From assembly GCA_001045525.1 (NCBI GenBank), contig LDWW01000002.1, positions 248,001 through 312,000 of the forward strand: a DNA stretch of 64,000 nt, written 5' to 3'. A model generated the notes under the pieces. The model worked only from the letters and a program-made list of their open reading frames with translations, did not search any database and had not been told where the DNA came from. The stretch is from Chitinispirillum alkaliphilum (GTDB lineage Bacteria; Fibrobacterota; Chitinivibrionia; Chitinivibrionales; Chitinispirillaceae). The translations under genes and the position numbers were made by a program. Positions 38,185 to 46,507 of the stretch are shown piece by piece (position 1 is the stretch's first letter; each line of letters opens with the position of its first letter).

Positions 38185-38784
38185 ATGGAACGGTTAGAAA
38201 AGCAGATACGATTCCTTATTGAGATCGATAAGGTCAAAAATATTATCAGGAGAACAAGGTTAATAAGCAGTAAGAGGTATGAAAATGATGCAGAGCATGG
38301 GTGGCATATGGGTCTTATGGCGCTAATATTGTCTGAATACTCCAATGAGAAAATAGACATTTGCAAGGTGGTAAAGATGGCCCTCATACACGATATCGTG
38401 GAAATCGATGCTGGTGATACCTTTTTGTATGCAGAGGACCAAAGTGAAAAAGAGGAAAAAGAGCAGGCCTGTGCAAAGCGGGTTTTCGGCTTACTGCCCC
38501 AGGATCAATACGAGGAATTTATGTCTCTTTGGGAAGAGTTTGAAGCGAAAGAAACAGCTGAAGCAAAATTCGCCGGATCACTCGATCGACTTGGGCCGGT
38601 CATGCAGAACTATCATGATAACGGACATGCATGGAGAAAGCATAATATCACATCAGACCTGGTCTTGAATAAAAACAGTCAAATTAACAAAGGTTCAAAC
38701 AGGTTGTGGCAGTATGTAAAAGAACTTATCGACAATGCGGTTAAAAGAGGTTTTTTAAAAGATAAGAGAGAAAACAGCAACTAA
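38185..38784 (+). CDS. HD-domain hydrolase (YfbR/HDDC2-like)
   Basis: 199 residues with GGGAGGAGC before ATG 38185. The HD-domain ligands are visible: H in ENDAEHGWHMG (about 36-42), the HD pair in ALIHDIVEIDAGD (about 70-82), and the later D in GSLDRLGPV (about 131-139). The HDDC2/YfbR group are cytoplasmic metal-dependent 5'-nucleotidases that remove phosphate from deoxynucleoside monophosphates. Length fits. It is translationally coupled to the next gene (TAATG overlap), which is unexpected as that product is exported. Confidence 0.85.
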   Translation: MERLEKQIRFLIEIDKVKNIIRRTRLISSKRYENDAEHGWHMGLMALILSEYSNEKIDICKVVKMALIHDIVEIDAGDTFLYAEDQSEKEEKEQACAKRVFGLLPQDQYEEFMSLWEEFEAKETAEAKFAGSLDRLGPVMQNYHDNGHAWRKHNITSDLVLNKNSQINKGSNRLWQYVKELIDNAVKRGFLKDKRENSN

Positions 38785-39290
38785 TGAAACTGTTTGTATC
38801 CTTAATTACAGCCCTGTTTTTAGATCTGTATACCATAACCTCTCACTCAGTCGATGGAATTGAAATCAGCATGCCAATCAGTTGTTTCATAAGTGAAGTT
38901 GGTAGCAGAAGAGACATACTGCAGGATACAATCACCCTCGAAGGCAACGATTATACCATCTTCAAAGTTTATCAGAATGGAACAACACTTTATTCTGTTG
39001 AGCCTGAATGTCATGATACTGTATGTACGGTCTGGAGAATCCGTGTTCATGACAATCGGTTTAAAACCAGAAAAGGAATCTCAACAGGAAGTACTCTTGG
39101 TGATTTACTCGACACCTACACCTTCAGGATGTTATCAACCGAAAGCGACATTGGAATAGCAGTATTTGTAAATGAAATCGAAGTCACCTTTTTTCTTGAC
39201 AGCTCAGGTATACCGCAGGATTGGTGGTTCAATCCCGATATTGAAAACTTATGTCCCGAGCGTAAAATAAAAATGATTATGATCACCTGA
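38784..39290 (+). CDS. Small exported protein, unknown
   Basis: 168 residues. Its ATG overlaps the stop of the HD gene by one base. The leader MKLFVSLITALFLDLYTITS is a probable signal peptide. The mature part is a mixed alpha/beta domain with CFISEVGSRRDIL, KGISTGSTLGDLLDTY (about residues 96-111) and a final CPERKIKMIMIT. The GIxxGSTLGDLLxxY block resembles a small periplasmic domain found in many Gram-negative lipoproteins, but I cannot name a family. Three of its Cys lie at CHDTVC and in the last strand region. Confidence 0.6.
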   Translation: MKLFVSLITALFLDLYTITSHSVDGIEISMPISCFISEVGSRRDILQDTITLEGNDYTIFKVYQNGTTLYSVEPECHDTVCTVWRIRVHDNRFKTRKGISTGSTLGDLLDTYTFRMLSTESDIGIAVFVNEIEVTFFLDSSGIPQDWWFNPDIENLCPERKIKMIMIT

Positions 39291-39325
39291 AAAATATAAT
39301 GGCCCCGATGTGTAAATAAATGTTA

Positions 39326-39361
39326 GCTTCAGCTCCGGGTGTCCACATTTGGAGCTGAAGC
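39326..39361 (+). terminator. Perfect 11-bp hairpin after the HD/exported gene pair
   Basis: GCTTCAGCTCC and GGAGCTGAAGC pair perfectly around a 14-base loop, 35 bases after the stop at 39290. No U-run follows, so it may be a 3' stability hairpin rather than a terminator. Confidence 0.5.
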
Positions 39362-39569
39362 AAGGGAAGTTCTAAGCTTTTCCCACCCATGTAGTCTTAC
39401 ATTTCCTTCTTCCTTTCAAACATTTCTTCCTTTTTCTTTCCTCTCCCCTTGCCCCACTTAACACGCAGGAATTTATATTTAAAATCAAGTATAACATTTT
39501 ACTTTTTCCAATCCAATGCAGACAAATGAAACCTGAACATTGCAACCATATTTTTCAGGAGGTTTGAAT

Positions 39570-40445
39570 ATGTCAGAACAGAATGCCTTTAAACAGCTTG
39601 CCCCCCGTCTTCTGAAGATGAAATTTGACAAAGTAAGACGGCCCGATATGCCTGTCAAGGAAGCGGTGCATGAGGGATACTGCACCCTCACACTGCTTCA
39701 GAAAGATTGCGTTTCACTGACAGAGGTCGGTTATGATACAGACCTGACACTGAAAATAGAACAGGCCATAGGGGCTTTTGCAGTTGCGGAAGCAAAGCTT
39801 GTCACTCTCCTTGGCGAAAAGGAGGAAGCGGTTAAGAGGTGGCGGAAGAAGAGAACGGAAGGGTACCTGTTAAGAAAACATCTCATCGATACTCTTAAAT
39901 TTGCCTGCAGAAACGACAGGGAAGCACTCTCGAAACTTAAGGAGTTCCGAAGACGTCCGTCACAGGCTGTAATGATCCTTGACCTTCACACTCTGGCAAA
40001 ACTTGCCCTTGTCTATGAAAAGAAACTCAGAAAGATCAATTACGATATGGATCAGATTGATTACTGCATTGAACTGGCCGAAAGCTTGGGGCGGCTTTAT
40101 GCTGAGAGTTTCTGCGCCGATAAACCATGTCAGATGAGAGAGATCCGTAACCGTGCCTTTACTCTTCTTAAAAAACTGATAGCCGAAGCGAGGGCGTATG
40201 TTACTTATCTCTTTAAGGATGATACCGAAAAGATGAAACTTTACAGCAGCACCTACAGGAGGCGCAAATACAGAAAAGGAAGAAAAAGAGGGCTTAAACC
40301 GACTCAGCCAAAAGGGACAGCTAAGACCAGCGAGAATTTTCAGGAGAACGCAGTGCCTGTACCGGTACAGGAGCCAAATGAGAGTTTTGAGAATCCGCAC
40401 TCAGAAAATCCCGGCTCACAGCCGTACAGCTCAGACGGAAGCTAA
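39570..40445 (+). CDS. Unknown cytoplasmic helical protein with basic/Pro-Ser tail
   Basis: 291 residues from ATG 39570 (CAGGAGG upstream), not recognised. There is no signal peptide or membrane helix. Residues about 1-225 look mostly alpha-helical with many Lys, Arg and Glu (EEAVKRWRKKRTEGYLLRKHLIDTLKFACRN). A strongly basic patch follows (about 235-252, STYRRRKYRKGRKRGLKP), which could bind nucleic acid, then a disordered Pro/Ser/Glu/Asn tail. It is a single gene with gaps of 279 and over 1,000 bases on either side. It could be a regulator or an element-associated protein; neither can be shown. Confidence 0.7.
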   Translation: MSEQNAFKQLAPRLLKMKFDKVRRPDMPVKEAVHEGYCTLTLLQKDCVSLTEVGYDTDLTLKIEQAIGAFAVAEAKLVTLLGEKEEAVKRWRKKRTEGYLLRKHLIDTLKFACRNDREALSKLKEFRRRPSQAVMILDLHTLAKLALVYEKKLRKINYDMDQIDYCIELAESLGRLYAESFCADKPCQMREIRNRAFTLLKKLIAEARAYVTYLFKDDTEKMKLYSSTYRRRKYRKGRKRGLKPTQPKGTAKTSENFQENAVPVPVQEPNESFENPHSENPGSQPYSSDGS

Positions 40446-41670
40446 GACTGTACTTTTATGTAAAACAATTTCCCTTTACTGCCCTCAACGCATTTTCTAA
40501 CAGATGCGACATCCCCCCCTATGTCTTAAAATAGAAAAAATCACCCACTTATAACCAAATCCCCTGCATAATCCACAAAGTTGCCTGCATAACTGTTCAG
40601 TTTATCTGTTCCATACCCAGAAATGTCCTGATTCTGTTCGTACCCGTACCCCAAAGATACCAAACATGCCAAGATTATAATCTTTCAAAGTGTGCACACA
40701 ACTGCCTTGCACCATGTAAACATATGTATAACAATCTGTTAACAATAAATTGTCACCCTGCGAACAGCACATTGCCACTATGACAACAGACGAGTATAAC
40801 CCTGTTAACCCGGATTAAAATCTTTGAAAACGGTGGTAAAACGGGTATAAACAGTATCATTCAAAAACTGCACTGGTGATGTTCGCAGTATTCAGTCATA
40901 AGATTCACAACCACTCAGAACCCTGTTAGTCTAATGATGAAGTTACGTTTTCACACTGCAGCATATAACCGAATACTGGTTTTCTGATCTGTTCTCTTCC
41001 TTCTTACAGCAGTTTTCACTTGTATGATACAGTTATCCAGAATGTGGTTAACAGGCAATTAGAGATGCAGGTATAACTAAACATGCAAGCTGTCATACTT
41101 TCAGACATTCTTTTGGATTGAGCAGTATATCAGGACCCCATGCAATAATCGGGATATCATCATGATCACCAGTTCCAAAATCAGCTCTGCTAAAAGTGCT
41201 CTGAGTTGCATGGATTAAATCATGATAGCACACCACCTGCATTCTTACTGCTGTCCCGGTATTTTTATATATCACAGAATAGTTGGTTTCTTGTAATTTC
41301 TTTGGCTAACACCGTTGCCTGATCAAATAGCATATTATGGTAATTTGTGGATGAAACTTTGCGTGCGCGTAAGCCGGAAATCGGCTCAATCCCGGTAGTG
41401 CAATTCCGGAAGCATAAACTTACTGATACCGTATCTTTGCTTAATTTTTCTGTCTACACACCTGTCAATCAGTTCGAGCGGTAACGGTAGTGGCCTTTTG
41501 GGAAGGCCGTAAAAAACTCTGTTTAGCACATTAATTTGTTGGCCCGCCGCTCAACTGCGAGCCATTACAAAAGAGAAGGGGAAAATGAGGAAACTCCAAA
41601 ATTCAACCGACAACACAGGTTTTATAGCATTAAAACGGCACATAACACAATCGAAAGGACCGGAGATTCA
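40446..41670. other. Long gene-poor region
   Basis: About 1.2 kb with no supported gene. It is AT-rich with scattered TTAACC/GTTAAC motifs and two near-matches to a DnaA box (TAATCCACA near 40563, TTATCCAGA near 41032). A 60-residue minus-strand frame at 41093-41275 contains DIPIIAWGPDILLNPKE and could be a scrap of a decayed gene. From about 41370 the sequence becomes GC-richer with short inverted repeats (GCCGGAAATCGGC). The in-frame extension of RtcB back to 41536 falls in this low-quality sequence. Confidence 0.5.
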
Positions 41671-42819
41671 GTGAAAAAAATTATCGGTTCTGAAAAAATC
41701 CCAATAAAACTCTGGCTCGATGACATAGATGAAGGAACACTCAGGCAGGCAAAAAATCTTGCAAACCTCCCTTTTGCTTTTAAATGGATCGCCCTTATGC
41801 CTGACTCCCATCAGGGTTACGGCATGCCCATCGGTGGGGTGATGGCTGCGAAAAATGTGATCGTACCCAATGCAGTAGGTGTAGATATCGGATGTGGCAT
41901 GTGCGCTGTGAGAACATCCCTGAAAACAGTGAACTGTGATACGCTGAAAAAAATCATGAGCAGGATAAGAGAGACTATTCCCCTTGGCTTCAAACGCCAC
42001 AAGCAAAAGCAGATCTGGAAAGGATTTGATGCTGCACCGGATATCCAGGTAATTCAAAGGGAGTTGAAATCAGCACATTTTCAACTTGGCACCCTTGGAG
42101 GAGGAAACCACTTCATCGAAATACAAAAGGGCTCCGATGGTTACATCTGGATTATGATTCACTCCGGATCGAGGAATTTTGGACTGCAAATAGCCCGCGA
42201 GTATGGCCAGAGAGCTGTGAAGGCGTGTGAAAAATTAAAACTTCCCGATAAGGATCTCTCCTTTTTCCAAATGGGATCAAAAAACGCCACCGAGTATTTG
42301 TGTGCCATGAATTTCGCCCTCGATTTTGCAAGGGAAAACCGCTTTCGCATGGTGGAAGCTGTAAAGCGCTCATTTGTCGCCCAAATTGATAAAGTTGGTT
42401 TTCAGCACACAATTAATATTCATCATAATTACGCCGCGTGTGAAACACATTTTGGAGAAGAGGTGATTGTGCACAGAAAAGGTGCCACAAGGGCTCAAAA
42501 AGGTGAAACCGGTCTTATTCCAGGATCACAGGGAACTAAAAGCTATGTAGTTAAAGGCAAGGGCAACCCCCACTCTTTCATGTCCTGTTCCCATGGAGCA
42601 GGACGTAAACTTGGAAGAAAACAGGCACAGCGCGAGCTTAGCCTGAGGGAAGAGAAAAAACGTCTCGATGATCTCAATATCATCCACTCGATCAGAAATG
42701 TGTCTGATCTGGATGAAGCCGCTGGTGCATACAAAAATATTGAACAGGTAATGATAAATCAGAGTGATCTGGTTCAAATTGAAGTTGAACTGAATCCCCT
42801 TGCTGTAATTAAGGGGTGA
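41671..42819 (+). CDS. rtcB: RtcB-type tRNA-splicing/RNA-repair ligase
   Basis: 382 residues from GTG 41671, which follows GGAG at a five-base spacing; the 45 residues upstream in the same frame are not RtcB-like. Conserved blocks in order: DIGCGM (72-77, metal-binding Asp and Cys), GTLGGGNHFIE (140-150), HSGSRNFG, HHNYA (251-255), HRKGAT (268-273) and SCSHGAGR (305-312), whose His is guanylylated in the family. RtcB joins RNA 2',3'-cyclic-phosphate or 3'-phosphate ends to 5'-OH ends using GTP and Mn2+. No RtcA, RtcR or archease gene is adjacent, so regulation is unclear. Confidence 0.94.
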   Translation: MKKIIGSEKIPIKLWLDDIDEGTLRQAKNLANLPFAFKWIALMPDSHQGYGMPIGGVMAAKNVIVPNAVGVDIGCGMCAVRTSLKTVNCDTLKKIMSRIRETIPLGFKRHKQKQIWKGFDAAPDIQVIQRELKSAHFQLGTLGGGNHFIEIQKGSDGYIWIMIHSGSRNFGLQIAREYGQRAVKACEKLKLPDKDLSFFQMGSKNATEYLCAMNFALDFARENRFRMVEAVKRSFVAQIDKVGFQHTINIHHNYAACETHFGEEVIVHRKGATRAQKGETGLIPGSQGTKSYVVKGKGNPHSFMSCSHGAGRKLGRKQAQRELSLREEKKRLDDLNIIHSIRNVSDLDEAAGAYKNIEQVMINQSDLVQIEVELNPLAVIKG

Positions 42820-43213
42820 TCCAGCTACAGAGTTTTTCACCCTGCACCGCAAAAGTCAGGACTGTGTGACATAGATTTTGATCAGCCCATTTTCTGCTCC
42901 CCGCTTCCCGCATACACTTCATGTTTAGATCCAAAAAAGGCTATTCTGGTTTAAACAGTGGAAAGCAGTTAGAAAATTGTGTCTTTAATATCACCCGAAA
43001 CAACCCGTAAAGCAAAATAGCACTCATCTTCATTTCACAATATTGGAGACATAAAACAGGCGCTCGAGTAAATTTACAGGTAGGTAAAGCAGAGACTGTC
43101 TCAAAAATAAAAGAGTAGGAATAATTTGGATTGGGTGGAGAGGACGGCTTCCAGGCAATCTGCCGCGTTTTACCCAGGCAGCTTACGTAAACACGGCATT
43201 TACTCCTTTTGTG

Positions 43214-44198
43214 CTATATCTTTTTAAGATTGTGTATTACGGCAACAAAACTCCAGTTTGCTATCGCCCTGTCAATTTCAAAGCCAATGATTCTGCGTAA
43301 AGCCAAGCCTCCCTTTGTGTGCCCGAAGACTTTTTCTATGACTGATCCATGTATCTTCAATAATTCTTTTGCGCTACTGCTTTGTACTTTTTCCACATGA
43401 TTAATTATAAATACACGTTTCTCATGTACAGTAATCTTTTGCTGATTTACTTTCAGCATACAGGCTCTTATGGATACAGTTCGGAAATTTTGGGCATTTA
43501 TAAATTACATAACGGTCCTTCCTGCGTTCCCTGATTAAGGGTGAACCGTTCGGATAAATGTATCATCTTTCCTTTCATCTTCTCATTCTCTTTTACTTCC
43601 AATTATAAATTCCAAGAACACTTCGACTATCCCGATTCACAAAATCGGAATGCTCCCTTCGACTGGGAGCTCAGGACGGGCAGCGTGAGCGGAAAGTGAG
43701 AGAAAAACCGGAATCGAGATCCCAAAGTCCCCTTCAGGGGATTTAGGGGCCTCTCAAACGGCAATACAAATACCGCCCGGGTAAACCGCGCAAGGGGGGA
43801 CGGCTATGTGGCACTTTCTTAAGTGCCAGTGCCCTCAAAGGGCGGAGCGTCTTCGCGAAGCCCTACAAACGAGGCACCGATCCCGCATTCTGCGGGAGAG
43901 CCTGTAGGAGAACCGGTAAGTTTACAGTGAGCCTGGCCGAACTGTCCGCGGCAGCCGCCCAAATCATTCTCAAGTTCTCCCTATAAGTAAAATTGTTAAG
44001 ATGGTACGGGTGATTACTGTCTTTTTCTTTTCCTGAATTGTAGTGCTTTGGTATGTTCACATAGATATCTGGCTTATGTCCAAGTAATTCGCTCTTTTTC
44101 AGTTCATCTGCTGAAAAAACAGCTGGCATCAGCCACTGTATGTGCAGCATGTTTTCCAAGGTTTTTGCGTACCTCTTCGACCATGCAGACATGTCCAA
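43214..44198 (-). pseudogene. Decayed IS transposase (IS1182-like DDE type) split by an R2 element
   Basis: Two minus-strand pieces fit one transposase. The upstream piece (44198-43980) reads FSADELKKSELLGHKPDIYVNIPKHY ... NNFTYREN. The downstream piece (43590-43214) gives, with frameshifts, a PNGSPLIRERRKDRYVIYKCP stretch, a Cys-containing KFPNCIHKS, then LALRRIIGFEIDRAIANWSFVAVIHNLKKI, the typical C-terminus of IS1182-like DDE transposases. The N-terminal third is missing and at least two frameshifts occur. Between the pieces lies repeat R2 (43591-43974). Family assignment is from remembered motif style, not a search. Confidence 0.7.
43591..43974 (+). repeat. R2 interspersed structured repeat, copy B, inside the transposase remnant
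   Basis: About 384 bases. It begins with an AT-rich lead also seen after copy A, continues with GCTCCC/GGGAGC and CCCC/GGGG hairpins, and then the R2 core from ACCGCCCGGGTAAACC (43767). The core hairpin here is TGGCACTT-TCTT-AAGTGCCA (43809-43828), different in sequence from copies A and D but equally paired. TTCTC occurs at both borders (43586-43590 and 43975-43979), a possible 5-bp target duplication. Confidence 0.75.
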
Positions 44199-44412
44199 AC
44201 AGCCCCGTGCTGAGGGAAAACCTGTCCAATTCCGAAGTCGTACGGAGGACAGGTAAGTTACAGAGAGCCTGATCTGACCCTCCGCAGTCCCGATTTCACA
44301 TCGGGACTCAAAATATCTCTGTTTCTATTCCTATTCCTTAGCTTTGAGTGTTCTCAGGAATCTCGGGTGCCAACACTCTTTTTCTAACCTTCCGCATTTA
44401 GTCGGAATAGCC
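44195..44412 (+). repeat. R2-related diverged copy
   Basis: The stretch GGACAGGTAAGTTACAGAGAGCCTG aligns with the R2 end block (CCGGTAAGTTTACAGTGAGCCTG). It is followed by TCCCGATTTCACATCGGGA, a perfect hairpin, and then by ATTCCTTAGCTTTGAGTGTT...CAACACTC..., a tail shared with 52127-52210 but not with copy A or D. Confidence 0.5.
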
Positions 44413-44512
44413 CAAAAAAAATTTGATCTTTTAACTAAATCTTTCTGAATTATATTAGAGGATGGTAATAGTCCCCCTAAATTTATTTATACGCTTAACA
44501 AGAGGAGTGCGA

Positions 44513-46375
44513 ATGTTGAAAGTAATCTTTTTTCTACTGATTATCATGGGTTCGATAGTGTCAGCAAACGACACAGAACCACCAGCGGGTTTGACCCGTG
44601 CACAAACTCCGGTGTTTCTAAGCTTTGGTATCGATGACAACCGTTTCGTAGATGGTATGGAATGGATGCTTAATGAGCTTTTTAAGGACAGAGTTAACCC
44701 GGCTGGTATGGGTAATCCCGCGACCTACGATGGAACACCGGTGAGAGCGACTTTTTTTGTCATTGGAAATGCCGGTCACGGAGAAACGTGGCGTAAACTG
44801 TACGACGAGGGGTTTGAGATCGGGGGACATACCTGGACACACTCATTTGCCATGTATGATCTGGACTATACTCAATCTCTTGAGGAGATATTTCCCACAA
44901 ACAAATATCTGGTAAACACTGCAGGCATTCCCCAGTCACATATAATTGGGTTCCGAACACCATTCCTGGCACACTCTGTTGATGTAACTACTTTTAGTGC
45001 GCTGAAATTTCTTGGCTACAGATACGATTGTTCAATGGCAGCATCCGGGATCGGTGCAGGTACTTACCTTGAAGGTGACAGCCATTTTCCGCGTCCAATG
45101 GATAATGGCTTTTTATTCGCAAACAATATTATAGTGCCAGGATTCTGGCAGCTCCCCTTCTACGTGATGGCCACCAATAAACCCACAAATGCACCATTTT
45201 GGTTTGAATCCCTTGACTCCATGTGGAGCGGCGCGTCTGTAGGTGGTTTTGACAGCAATTTCTGGCCTACCAGAGATGTACCGCGCCCAAATACCTCTGC
45301 ATCAGATTTTCTTCAATACCTCAAATGGACCCTTGATGCATCGATCAGAGGTAACCGCGCACCTGTAGATATTGGCCTGCATAGTGATTACTACAGCCAT
45401 GACAACACAGGTACACGCAATTTTTCATCCACAGTTGAACAACGAAGACAAGCCCTTATAGATTTCCTCGACTATGCACAGTCAAAACCCGATGTAAGAA
45501 TTGTCCCTAAAGCCGACGTTTTGAGATGGATGTACAACCCCGTAGCACTCGATGACCTGAGCCAAAAAGAAAGATTGGAAAATTTCGCCACCAACCAAAG
45601 CGAGAACCTCGCAGCAACACCCAACATATCTATCACCACAGATTCAAGGGGTTCTATAGGATCCAGACTCAACACCAGCACAGCATCTCTTGCCTGGGAC
45701 TGGTCATTAGCTCAACCATCACCCGACTTATACACCAACCCCGATAACAGGGTCGACGCAAATATAGATTTCCTGGAATCTGCAACCGGTCTTGAAGGAA
45801 TAAAGATCGTCTACCGTTCAGACAGCCCGGTCCGGATACGTTTCAAACAGGACGGGCTCAGTGATAATCATGCATTCATAACTGAATTCCCATCCTCACC
45901 CAATAGTTTTACAACCCAAACGGTTCGACTCGATGTCATAACTGTCTCCCAGCTTCCCAATTCCGAAACCGCAACATTTGATCCATCCAAAGTAAACGGT
46001 ATTGCAATTACCCCTGTTTTGCTTGATGCTCCCGGCAATGGTATAACAGAAATAGAGGAGCTTGTTTTCTTTGGAACAGGTCCTTTGGTTGGCGGAGATG
46101 TTTCAACCACCGCAACCGCTTACCGTTTTAACAATAACCAATTAGCAGTAAAAGGACTTAAAAGAGGTGTCCTGAGCTTTAGTGTTCCTGAGAATGGAAC
46201 TTACACCATTTCTGTATACAACGTTAATGGCCGGCTGCTTACCCAAAGGAGTAATGTCAGCCTTAAGGCAGGAATTCAGAATTTAACTATTCCGGAAGCA
46301 ACGGGCAGTGGTGTGAGGATCGTTCGAATTGCAGGAAACGATCATGTTATAACAAGCCAGCTGATTTCGCGGTAA
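44513..46375 (+). CDS. Exported polysaccharide deacetylase (CE4-like) with beta C-terminal and sorting-type domain
   Basis: 620 residues from ATG 44513 (GAGGAG upstream). Signal peptide VIFFLLIIMGSIVSA. The NodB/CE4 domain fills about 30-350: metal Asp in SFGIDDN (41-42), zinc His pair in GGHTWTH (106 and 110), arginine in GFRTPF (148), and a late DIGLHSDYYSH. The family removes acetyl groups from chitin, xylan or peptidoglycan. Residues about 380-540 look like a carbohydrate-binding-type beta domain. The last about 80 (YTISVYNVNGRLLTQ ... GVRIVRIAG) match the style of type-A sorting domains of FCB-group secreted proteins. The first motif is F-G-I-D-D rather than T-F-D-D, as in some distant members. 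Confidence 0.83.
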   Translation: MLKVIFFLLIIMGSIVSANDTEPPAGLTRAQTPVFLSFGIDDNRFVDGMEWMLNELFKDRVNPAGMGNPATYDGTPVRATFFVIGNAGHGETWRKLYDEGFEIGGHTWTHSFAMYDLDYTQSLEEIFPTNKYLVNTAGIPQSHIIGFRTPFLAHSVDVTTFSALKFLGYRYDCSMAASGIGAGTYLEGDSHFPRPMDNGFLFANNIIVPGFWQLPFYVMATNKPTNAPFWFESLDSMWSGASVGGFDSNFWPTRDVPRPNTSASDFLQYLKWTLDASIRGNRAPVDIGLHSDYYSHDNTGTRNFSSTVEQRRQALIDFLDYAQSKPDVRIVPKADVLRWMYNPVALDDLSQKERLENFATNQSENLAATPNISITTDSRGSIGSRLNTSTASLAWDWSLAQPSPDLYTNPDNRVDANIDFLESATGLEGIKIVYRSDSPVRIRFKQDGLSDNHAFITEFPSSPNSFTTQTVRLDVITVSQLPNSETATFDPSKVNGIAITPVLLDAPGNGITEIEELVFFGTGPLVGGDVSTTATAYRFNNNQLAVKGLKRGVLSFSVPENGTYTISVYNVNGRLLTQRSNVSLKAGIQNLTIPEATGSGVRIVRIAGNDHVITSQLISR

Positions 46376-46420
46376 AGGCAGGTAAGAAGATATTGTAAAG
46401 AGCAGAAGTGATACAGAATA

Positions 46421-46455
46421 AAAGCAGAACCTGTATTTTAAGGTTCTGCTTTTAA
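46421..46455. terminator. Bidirectional terminator between convergent genes
   Basis: AAAGCAGAACCT pairs with AGGTTCTGCTTTT around an eight-base loop. T-runs (or A-runs on the other strand) flank both sides, so it can serve both the deacetylase gene and the convergent protease gene. Confidence 0.8.
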
Positions 46456-46507
46456 TTTTCAGATTGCACGTGTGGGATGGACATACCCTTGGTAAAACAG
46501 ATATTCT

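Noticed and set aside
40560-41045. Possible replication origin
   Set aside because: Only two near-matches to a DnaA box, far apart, and no dnaA, dnaN or gyrB nearby.
41093-41275. 60-residue minus-strand reading frame
   Set aside because: No ribosome-binding site and no recognised domain; at best a scrap of a decayed gene, so it is mentioned only within the gap description.
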